Source: Brachyhypopomus gauderio | Taxonomy: Eukaryota; Chordata; Actinopteri; Gymnotiformes; Hypopomidae | DNA: 64,000 nt | NCBI RefSeq assembly: GCF_052324685.1 | Contig: NC_135226.1 | Location: 21,089,751-21,153,750 of the forward strand | Direction: 5' to 3' | Part shown: piece after piece, positions 14,017-23,054 of the stretch | Position numbering within the stretch: the stretch's first letter is position 1 | Layout of the letters: every line of letters starts with the position of its first letter | Notes under the pieces: generated by a model | Told to the model about the DNA's origin: nothing | Databases searched by the model: none | The model's input: only the letters and a program-made list of their open reading frames with translations | Position numbers and translations under genes: made by a program

Positions 14017-17000
14017 ACCAAAAATTGAAGGCAAGACAATTGAAATGGAATTAGACACAGGCGCTGCAGTTAGTCTGATTTCAAGGGAATTGTATGATGG
14101 GCAGTTTTGCAACTTGCCTTTACGCCAAACGAGTATTGTATTGAAAACATACACCGGCGAGGTAATTTCACCAGTAGGAGTCATCACTGTATCTGTAAAG
14201 ATGAACAAACAGAGGGCTAAGTTGCCACTGTAAGTGGTGGAAGTCACTTCTCCCCCACATTTCGGGCGGGACTGGTTGCGGAAAATACAGATCGACTGGC
14301 GGGAAATTAAGACGATACGTGAAGAGACGCTGGAGGGAGTCTTACAAAGACACAGTGAGGTTTTTAAGAAAGAGCTGGGCACCATGAAGGGCACTGAAGC
14401 TGTCATAGCCCTGAAACCAGATCATCAACCACGTTTCTGTCAAGCAAGAGTCTTTCCCTATGCTCTTAGACCAAAGGTGGAGGCTGAAATTGATCGATTG
14501 TGTGATGAGGGCATTATATCGCCTGTGAAGTTTAGCGATTGGGCCACGCCCATTGTGCCTGTTGTAAAAAAGAATGGAGACATCAGGATTTGTGGTGATT
14601 TCAAGGTGACGGTCAACCCTGCCCTGTGCGTAGAGAAATATCCAATCCCGTGCATCGAGGATTTATTCGCATCCCTTGCAGGAGGACAACATTTCAGTAA
14701 GCTAGATTTGTCCCACGCATACTTGCAAATGATTGTAGAAGAAAAATCAAGAAAACACTTGACAATAACTACGTCCAAAGGTCTTTTCTGTTATAATAGG
14801 CTTGCTTTCGGGATCACATCATCACCAGCAATTTTCCAGCGGGCCATAGACCAGGTCCTTCAGGGTCTTCCAAATGTGCACTGCTACCTGGACGACATCC
14901 TAATTACTGGCCAGGACCGGGTTCAACACCTGAAGAACTTGAATGCAGTTCTGAGGCACTTGAAAGAATTCGGATTACGGGTAGAGAAAGAAAAATGTGA
15001 ATTCTTTAAGAGTTCGCTGGAATACCTGGGTCACATAATTGATGCTGATGGCCTACACAAATCTCCTGAAAAGGTCAGGGCAATTGTGGAAGCTCCTGCC
15101 CCAACGGACGTGAGTCAACTTCGGTCATTTCTGGGGTTTATTAATTACTACAGTAGATTTATTCCTAACTTGTCGTCTATCCTTAATCCACTGAATGCTC
15201 TTCTGTGTAAAGGGACGCAATGGCAATGGACACCAGAATGCGCGACAGCTTTCAAAAAGACTAAAGAACAAGTACTCTCTCAAAGTGTGCTGACTCATTA
15301 TGATCCACAGCTTCCCATCCGATTGGCATGCGATGCTTCCCCCTATGGGGTAGGTAGTGTCATTTCACATATCTTTCCAAATGGTCAAGAGAAGCCCATA
15401 GCCTTTGCATCAAGGACTCTGAATAAAGCCGAACGGAATTACGCCCAGATTGAGCGGGAAGCTCTTGGCATAATCTTTGGAGTTCGGAAATTCCACCACT
15501 AACTGTATGGCAGGAAATTTACACTCCTCACTGATCATCGTCCACTAACCACAATTCTGAGCCCTAGCAAAGCGATACCATCTATGGCAGCTGCCAGAAT
15601 GCAGCGGTGGGCTCTGTTGTTAGCTGCTCATGACTACACCATACAGTACAGAGAGGCGGCACGTCACGGAAATGCCGATGGGTTATCACGCCTGCCGATC
15701 CCCACAGCTGCACAGGAGAAAAGTAACACAGTAGACTGTTTTCATATTAAACACTTGGAAGCCTTACCTGTGACCTGTAAGGAAATCCGCAGAGAGAGCC
15801 GAATAGATCGTGTTCTTGCCCAAGTGGTGGAAATGGTATCTACAGGTAATTTTCCAGGGGTCCGGGACATAGACAGCACACTAGTCCCATTCATCAGCAG
15901 AAGGAATGAACTGACACTACAGCAAGGGTGTCTTATGTGGGGTATCCGTGTCATCATCCCTCCGAAGCTGAGACCCAGAGTGTTGTCCGAGCTACATACT
16001 GGACATCTGGGCGTGGTAAAAATGAAGGCCATTGCTCGTAGTTATGTGTGGTGGCCAGGAATCGACACTCAAATTAAACAAGTCTCAAAGACCTGTCAAT
16101 CCTGTCAGCTCACACAAAAAGCACCAGGACCATCACCTCTCCATCCATGGGCCTGGCCTGGATCTCCATGGCAAAGAATCCATGTTGATTTTGCCGGTCC
16201 TTTCCAAGGCCATATGTTTATGGTAGTGGTAGACGCACACTCTAAATGGCCGGAAGTGTCGCTCATGAGCTCCACCACGACCTCTAAGACAATACAGGTT
16301 TTAAGAGGGCTTTTTAGTCGCTATGGGCTCTCGGAAGTCTTAGTTAGTGATAATGGCCCACAGTTCACCTTGAGCGAGTTCGGGACATTCATGAAAAGCA
16401 ACGGGGTGAGGCACATCCGCTCTGCGCCATTTCATCCATCTACAAATGGTCTTGCAGAACGATTTGTGCAGACATTTAAACATTCGCTGAAACGTTCCAC
16501 AGAAACAGTTTCGATCCAACATAGGCTAGATGCATTCCTATTAATGTATCGCAACACTCCGCACTCCACAACCAAGGAAACGCCATCTATGCTCTTCATG
16601 CATCGCAAGTTGCGTTCTCGATTTGACTTATTGAAGCCAAACGTCGCATCCGAGGTTGAGAAAGCTCAAGAGGCACAGTGTGCTCGTCGAGACATTCATG
16701 CGAAAACCAGATCGTTCAAGGTTGGTGACAAAGTGTTAGTTCGAGATTATTGGAGAGGAGAGAAGTGGACTCCGGGAGTAGTGTCAGCTGAGACTGGTTC
16801 TGTGTCATACACGGTCAACACTGGATCACCAGAACACTGGAGACGTCATGCTGACCAGATGTTAGACAGACATGCAGAGTTCAATGATTCAACCAATGAA
16901 GACCTGACATTTCCGCACACTTCAGAAGCTCTACCTGAGATGGAGAATACTGTTTCCACACCTGCTACACATCCTTCTCCTGAGCCTGGGAGTGTGTCTT

Positions 17001-17101
17001 CGATGCAAGCTACTCCAGAGGTGACCAACACACCACCACAAGAGATGGGTAAACGATACCCATCAAGAGTTATTAAACCACCAGCTCGTTATAGTCCTTA
17101 A
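13997..17101 (+). pseudogene. Gypsy-A pol (protease-RT-RNase H-integrase) with two in-frame TAA codons
   Basis: One continuous frame, +1 relative to gag. Protease motif LDTGAAVSLIS (about 14056-14088). Reverse transcriptase with YLDDILITG (about 14887). RNase H with LACDASPYGVGSV (about 15325). Integrase with an HHCC zinc domain near 15990-16105, then DDE residues in HVDFAGPF, SDNGPQF and LAERF. TAA codons interrupt the frame at 14231-14233 (after protease) and 15500-15502 (in RNase H). Everything else is intact, so the copy is nearly coding-complete but presumably dead unless the stops are read through. Confidence 0.9.
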
Positions 17102-17334
17102 GATGTTGAGTAGGGTGTGCTGTTGGACAATTTGAATAAGAGACTGTTGAACTATTTGTTGTTAATCTAAGAGGTCATGTCTCAAGAAAAAGGGCAGAAT
17201 AAACCCTTGACTGACCTAAGGGGTTTGGGACAGTCTACTCCCAACCTCAAGGTTAGTGTGTAAAATAAATAAATAAAAGTTGTTAGAAGGTTATGCTAAT
17301 GTTGGCTGGGGAACAAGATTTGGTAGGGAGGAGA

Positions 17335-17534
17335 TGTGATGTATGTAGTCTATATGGGCTATACTGGTGTTTGTCATCTGTGCCACTGTGGGGCGCTGCG
17401 CTGCCCCGTTGTGTGCTTTCTGTCTGTACACTAATGCAGATGCTTTAGTAAAAGCGATATGGTTCCAATTGCAAAACGTTGTCCGGGTGTGTGTCCTCAA
17501 AGGGTTGTCTAAAGGAACCCACAACATAACATTA
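17335..17534 (+). repeat. Gypsy-A 3' LTR
   Basis: Identical by eye to the 5' LTR. It follows the purine tract GGGAGGAGA and is followed by TSD CTGCC and the continuation of the interrupted hAT transposase. Confidence 0.93.
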
Positions 17535-18103
17535 CTGCCCATGAAAGAACATACGCGAGGAGAGGACATTTTCCAGTCTTTCAAAAACTTGTTGAGAAAA
17601 CCCAGCTCCCGGTGTACAAACTCGTGTCCATCACCACAGATGGACCCGCGATGGTTGGCCGCTCGAATGGAGTCATTGCTAAGTGCAGGGAGGATGAGGC
17701 TTTCCCGGACTTCCTCAATTACCATAATACATACTACATCAACAAGCGTTATACGCTACAATGCTCAATATGAACGAAATAATGGATGTGACAACGAAGA
17801 TCGCCTGTTCTATTCGCGCCAGGTCTCTTCAAAGGCGGTTGTTCCGTGCACATCTTGAGAAGGCCGACTGCGACCACTCCGAGTTGTTGCTACACACTGA
17901 CGCGAGATGGCTCAGTCGAGGGAAATTCCTGCAAAGATTTCGAGAGCTCTGTCCGGAGATTAAGGAGTTTTTACAAGTAGCCAGACTTGCGGAATACAGC
18001 CAACTAAATGATGAGCAGTGGCTGCTAGACTTGGCTTTTTTTAACCGATCTGACCAACATGTTGAATGACCTTAAATTTATACATGCTTCCACTTGAACA
18101 GAT

Positions 18104-18994
18104 TAGGGGTGCACGATATGGACTAGAATTACGATGTGCGATAACATTGTTGGATATCCCGATATCGATGTGAACCACGATAAATTAAGATTAAAATACA
18201 GAGATGTAGTGTCTCTCTGAACAGCAGCACGTTAATTAGTTTTTTTTTTACTGTGTAATGAATCCAGAATAATTCCAAATATTTTGCAGGTTTATTCAAC
18301 AATAGATTCAATCTAGGTTTATACTTTCACGAGTGACCGTAGCGCGACTCCGCACACCTCGCGTAAACCTCCGCGAACGACGGAAGCGTTTAATCTTGCC
18401 GTGTCACATTCTTTGCAGTGTTGTCCGAAACGATATGTAGGCCTAGTAGTATAGAAAAAACACCCCTCAAATACAGGGGAATGAACATTTACCTGACCAA
18501 TTTTAATGTTGCTTTGTGTATCAGGTTTGAAAAGTGCTGGAATTTAGGCTAAAGTACTTGAAATTGTAACTACTTCGTTTCACAACAAATATCTGTCTGA
18601 CTGAGCAGTTCTCTTGTAATTACATTAACAAATACGAGCCTCTTGTAATTCCAGGACGAAACATGAAAGAACGTGAAGACGTTAAGATTGGGCGTTTTGA
18701 AAATAAACAACCATTAAATAATGTGATAAAAAAAGCGAATTATTTCGAAACATGTGTAAACCAGGCTTAAACCAAATCGCGTGTCTGATGAACGTGTTCA
18801 CCTCACTCTGCCTCTTGCCTACTTACGTCACGTGATCATAGTCTGCAGCGCGAATAGCTCCCTCTATTGCTGGACGAGGATAATGCAATTTGAGTTTGCT
18901 ATTATTCAAGGAGTTATCGTGGCTCTTTCGATGTGTTTATCGTGAAACTTCACATCGCGATAACGATAAAAATACGATTCATCGTGCAGCCCTA
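18104..18994. mobile_element. Non-autonomous hAT element, 891 bp, with 8-bp TSD
   Basis: Ends TAGGGGTGCACGAT and (reverse) TAGGGCTGCACGAT. TSD GAACAGAT at 18096-18103 and 18995-19002. It is inserted at the right side of hAT copy 1. The interior (about 18315-18775) contains an older element related in inverted orientation to 28094-28556 and partly to 63240-63340. No transposase frame. Confidence 0.92.
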
Positions 18995-19002
18995 GAACAG
19001 AT

Positions 19003-19599
19003 CATACTAGACTCTGGGCTGTCGTACCATAGCTACACAGGCGACAGATCTACTTAGCCCTTTCACCAGACAACTAAAGTCCCTGTAACTCTCTCTGCAA
19101 GTGCCTTGAGTGCCACTAACTGGATGGGTCAAAACTTTCTACAGTTAAATAAAGATAAAAGAGAGTCCACAATACTGCAGCCGCTGACTATGTACAGGCA
19201 TGCAAGCCTAGGCTACGGAGGGTTGTGTAGTGTACGGTATTTGTTGTTGCGCTGCTAAAGTTGTGCTGCACTAGCGTCGAGCCATGGGAGGTACCGGAGA
19301 GTGACTATGATACCCATGAGCCCCAGCGGCCCAGGAGTGTTATGTAAGTTTATGCCTTTGTGTTATGAGTTATTGGTATCCTTCGTATGTGCTGTTAGTG
19401 TTAGTCACTTCGGCCCATTTCATGTACTTGTGCCTTTTGTTTCGAGAAGTGGACTGTTCTCAGAAATAGGCAGCTAGCCTAAGCCTAATTCTTGTATGAA
19501 GCAATTTGTATTTGCAGAAAGAGCAGTGTTTTTGTATAGTAAAATTTTTGAGTAGTGGCAAGTTCTGGCAGCTAGCCTAAGCCTACCAATTTTATTTAT
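19003..19599. other. Unassigned spacer
   Basis: No gene recognised. The sequence TCTGGCAGCTAGCCTAAGCCTA is partly repeated (19470 and 19568), suggesting decayed repeat DNA next to the R2-like LINE. Confidence 0.4.
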
Positions 19600-20540
19600 T
19601 TTACTACAGTATTTTACTATGGCAAGGTGTCAGCAGCCGGCATTGAGGTGAGGACGGGAAGGAAGTGGAGGGCCAAAGAAGCAGTGGAGCTGGCAGAGTC
19701 ACGCCTTAGACAGAAGGCATTGGTGGGCACTGTGGTGACAGGTAGAGCAGGCGTGGGTTACTATCCAAAGCCCATCATCAGCCAGACCCATGGAAAGGAA
19801 AGACACCATCTGATCCAGGAGGAAGTTAGAGCGGGTGTGGAAGAGGAGCGAGTGAGCAGGGCAGTGGGTCAAAGACAACAAGGAGCGTGGACGAGGTGGG
19901 AGAGTGCACTACAGCGCAGGATCACATGGACCAACATCTTACAACAACATCTTGCAACCAGAGTTCCAGCGGATTCGCTTCCTGGTACAAGCCGTCTACG
20001 ATGCCTACCAAGCCCAGCAAATCTCCATGTGTGGGGAAAAAGTGAGACACCCTCCTGCCCTCTGTGCTTGGGTAGAGGCTCATTGGAACATCTCCTCAGC
20101 AGCTGCCCAAAGGCGCTGGCAGATGGTCGCTACCGCTGGCGCCATGACCAGGTACTCAAGGCAGTCGCTGAGAGTGTAGCCTCAGCCATAAGCTCCAGGA
20201 AAAAACAACATGATCCCAAGACGGCAATCACCTTTGTCAAAGCTGGAGAACAACCCAAAAGAACAACAACAGAAGACAACTGGCCTACTCCACACAGCAC
20301 CTGATTGGCAGCTACAGGTCGACCTGGAGAAACAGCTGAAGTTCCCTCAGTACATTACAACAACAACCCTCCGCCCAGATATGATTATGACCTCTTAGTT
20401 TTCAAAACAGCTGATCATTCTGGAGTTAACAGTGCCCTGGGTAGAACATATTGAGGAGGACAATGAGAGGAAGAGGGCTAAGTACCAGGAACTGGTAGAG
20501 GAGTGCAGGGATGCAGGCTGGAAGACCTTCAAAAAAATAT
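19600..20540 (+). mobile_element. R2-like non-LTR retrotransposon, 5'-truncated and decayed
   Basis: The frame 19627-20304 and its continuations in other frames read as the C-terminal part of an R2-type pol: GAWTRWESALQRRITW, then the zinc knuckle CPLCLGRGSLEHLLSSC (CCHC) followed by PKALADGRYRWRHDQVLKA. Next come the restriction-like endonuclease region with RPDMIM (20380-20395) and the following ELTVPWVEHIEEDN strand (about 20425-20465). Frameshifts are visible near 19950, 20000 and 20250, plus a stop at 20398. The RT domain is missing. Copy 2 lacks this insertion. Confidence 0.85.
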
Positions 20541-20714
20541 AATACAAAAAATAAGTATTAACTAACCTACAAAAGTGCAAAATAAATATTAAATTAAGAG
20601 CAACATTAAGATAAAAACTGTACATTCAGATGAAAATATCAACTTAAATGTGCAATCAAAAAGAAAATGTGAGTGAGTGGCAGTGCAAACGTGAATCACG
20701 TCCTTAGCAACAGT

Positions 20715-20985
20715 TCTCTGGGTGACATTACGTTCAGTAAATGAATCAGAAAATGAACGAGAGCTTTCAGTTCATGAACGAATCAGAAAATGAATGAGAG
20801 CTTTCAGTTCATGAACGAATCAGAGAGTGAACGAGAGCTTTCAGTTCATGAACGAATCAGAGAGTGAACGAGAGCTTTCAGTTCATGAACGAATCAGTGA
20901 GTGAACGAGAGCGTTCAGTTCATGAACGAATCAGAGAATGAACGAGAGCTTTCAGTTCATGAACAAATCACTGAACGAATCATAG
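20715..20985. repeat. 37-bp minisatellite
   Basis: About seven tandem copies of a 37-bp unit of form ATCAGAGAGTGAACGAGAGC TTTCAGTTCATGAACGA, with few differences. The flanks (to 21175) keep GAACGAAT motifs, so the array probably sits in a larger dispersed element. Confidence 0.92.
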
Positions 20986-21174
20986 AGCATGCGCAGTTCC
21001 CTCGGTGATTCACAGACCACACTGCAGTTCCCCTTACGGCCTGCACGGTCGCTGCTGAGCTCAATTACTGAACTGAAAAAGGAACGAATCATCTGAGGAA
21101 GTGATTCGATTCAGTTTGTTCACTCAAATGTTTCGTTCATTTGAACGAATAGTTTGCGAACGACACAACACTAA

Positions 21175-21984
21175 TATAGTGGTTTGCCAGGCAGCTAAAC
21201 TTATATAAAGTTTGTATTTAAAGTAATGGGATAGCCATTTAAGAGTGCATAGTTTAGTCAAAGTAGTGTAGTGGTTCCCAAAGTGGGGAGGCACGGAGCT
21301 ATTGCAGGGGGGGGTCGCGGCAAGGCAAATCGGCTATGCAGGTTTGGGCACTGCTGGCAAAATATTCTCATCTACAAAAGTGGGGCACACCACAAGAAGT
21401 AACAGCTGATTTAAAAAATGCAGGGGACGACTGAAGTACCCTTTCATTCTATTGGGTGACAATGTAAATGTGACATTTTGACAGTATAAGTATTAATGTT
21501 ATTTAGGGGTGAATGTAAAGTGGATTATGTATGAGTAGTTTATTACAGGTATGAACAGAATTGCATTGTTTAATAAAGTCAGAAGCAACCTCGGGACAAA
21601 CACTGCACATTTTTCTCTGTGTGTTCCTCTTTTATTCGACTTGTTTTACTGGAAGAATATATTTGTTACTACCACAATCGATAACTGAATTAAAAAAGCG
21701 AATTAATTAATGATAAGTTAATGATAGCTAAGTGTGAATGTCCTAGCAAATAAGGATCACAGGAAGCCTAACAGGGCCTTGGAAATAACGAAAGCCATTA
21801 CAAAATCTCATCCTGAAGCAGACTCACATAAATATATTACAACCATATAGCAAACCCTCATGCACTAAATTATCTAAGACCAAAAACGGATGCATCATAA
21901 AATAATTCATGGATACACACACTGAATTTCTATTGTTTTATTCATCTGCAACACATTTTACAAAAAGAACATAATTCACAATAT
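21175..21984. repeat. Flank B, copy 1
   Basis: Noncoding sequence matching 34945-35683, the 3' flank of OR3. It begins ATATAGTGGTTTGCCAGGCA. It marks the place where copy 1 should carry an OR3 counterpart. Confidence 0.85.
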
Positions 21985-21988
21985 AAAT

Positions 21989-22319
21989 TGTCACGGTACA
22001 GCCCCTGACCCCTCCCCTTTGGGCGTGTTTATGTTGTCTACGTCTAGTCGTCTGCGTCTGTGGATCTTCGTGGGTGCGGTTGTGTCCGAGTGTGTTCATC
22101 AGTCTCACCTGTGGCTCGTCTCGTCATCACTCGGGGTTTATGTGGTCTGTCTATTTAATGTGCGTTCGTGCAGTGTCCCGTGCTCGTCTTTGTTTGAGTC
22201 TGTTAAACACTAAATGTGTAAGTGTTATATGTGCGCTGTCTGCGCTCATTTGTATATAAATAAAAGTGACCTTTGTGACGAAGATAGGCCTCGTCCTTAT
22301 CCCGCACCCCAGTGTCACA
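21989..22319 (+). mobile_element. Solo LTR, 331 bp, with 5-bp TSD and empty paralogous site
   Basis: Starts TGTCACGGTACAGCCCC and ends AGTGTCACA. TSD TAAAT at 21984-21988 and 22320-22324. The paralogous sequence in flank B copy 2 (about 35670) reads through without it. Related to the 33785-34127 solo LTR and more distantly to the 9882 family. Confidence 0.93.
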
Positions 22320-22459
22320 TAAATCAAACAGAGTATTACTTAATTGTGGGCTTTCGAAAAAAACCAAACAAAAATAAACACCTGCCCAAACAAATGATAA
22401 ATTATACACAAAACAGGAGCAGACAAGAAAAGAATGTCAATTTAATAAAACTAGTAATT

Positions 22460-22590
22460 TTAAATATTTTAAATTTGTTTGGGTCTTATTTTCCACTGAC
22501 TGATTCTGAACAATGTTGAGAAAAATACATCAAGACCACACAGCATGATATTTTAAAACATGGAAAAACTTTTCCATGAGATGTATATCC
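22460..22590 (-). pseudogene. Odorant receptor remnant (C-terminal scrap)
   Basis: The minus strand matches the last about 30 codons and 3' flank of OR3 (compare 35810-35920): the FHVLK-to-terminus region with the TTCAACATTGTTCAGA-like end. It stops abruptly at about 22585. It is followed by a scrap in opposite orientation resembling the receptor leader (CTTGAGTGATACTGACTT, about 22611), and then by flank A of copy 2. This is the lost counterpart of OR3 in copy 1 and the junction of the tandem duplication. Confidence 0.85.
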
Positions 22591-23054
22591 ATACATCTAT
22601 ATGTATATTCTTGAGTGATACTGACTTATTTACTGAATTATTATTTTTATAGCTTTGAAATTACAAAATGTTGAAAAGCATACAGTCGTCAATTCTGGTC
22701 AACAACCAGGTAGCCTGCATATTCCACTCATGTTATATTTGTCAGTGCATGTAGAGAACAGGCCATTGCTCACAAAAAAGTCCTACATTTTTGTGTGGTT
22801 TTGTGAAGGTTTGTATAATGAAGTAAGACAAATCATAATATTAGCTGAATTATGTTAGGTAGGTGTACATTCTCTATGGATACATACCTAAAGAGGTAAT
22901 AGATAATGCAGGAATCACCGCACGTCATTAGTTCGAAAATGTGTCACTTGGGGAGAAGCTGAATCTCCCAAATACTACGAGCATCAAATGAAATACACTG
23001 TGGTAAAGACGTGTGTTTAATGTGGATTAGCCAAACAGGTTAGGAATAGGTGAG

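Larger units (their letters stand above)
12833..17534 (+). mobile_element. Gypsy-A, full-length Ty3/Gypsy LTR retrotransposon
   Basis: Two 200-bp LTRs (12833-13032 and 17335-17534) appear identical base for base by eye. A 5-bp TSD CTGCC lies at 12828-12832 and 17535-17539. The primer-binding region follows at TTGGCGACGAGG, and a purine tract GGGAGGAGA precedes the 3' LTR. The gene order is gag, protease, RT, RNase H, integrase, which defines Ty3/Gypsy. Identical LTRs imply a young insertion, later than the unit duplication, because copy 2 has the uninterrupted hAT sequence (32890-32910). Confidence 0.96.
11897..18095 (+). pseudogene. hAT transposon copy 1 with GTF2IRD2-like transposase, interrupted by gypsy-A
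   Basis: The left end CAGGGGTGCTCAATACGTCG is a hAT-type terminus. The frame 12190-12732 starts MSAGPSKKAKNYHFHTEWEE and includes a BED-like zinc finger (CLIC-type: YLICQCAVKIPKKGNVERHF ... H), then the transposase region found in vertebrate GTF2IRD2/ZBED-type domesticated genes (ATEASF ... SRHTVTRRSEAMAENL). A 13-bp deletion relative to copy 2 near 12715 shifts the frame and ends it at 12732. Gypsy-A splits it at 12832/17535. The rest (17535-18069) has further small deletions, then a clean frame 17761-18069 (DARWLSRGKFLQRF). A nonfunctional relic. Confidence 0.85.
6860..22640. repeat. Receptor-cluster tandem duplication, copy 1 (about 15.8 kb)
   Basis: The order is flank A (6870-7270), OR1, a shared upstream region (8614-11890), a hAT transposase copy, flank B (21175-21985) and a receptor remnant. 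The same order recurs in 22640-36850. Matching blocks: 6870-7270 with 22650-23050; 7340-9220 with 26190-27957 and 28985-29090; 9225-11880 with 29370-32360; 12490-18000 with 32545-33385; 21175-22470 with 34945-35820. Copy-specific insertions interrupt the alignment. The element set shared by both copies (the 9882 LTR, several MITEs and the hAT) was present before the duplication. Confidence 0.85.

Noticed and set aside
20715-20985. Regular repeats resembling a CRISPR array
   Set aside because: The units are directly tandem without unique spacers, and the genome is vertebrate; it is a minisatellite.
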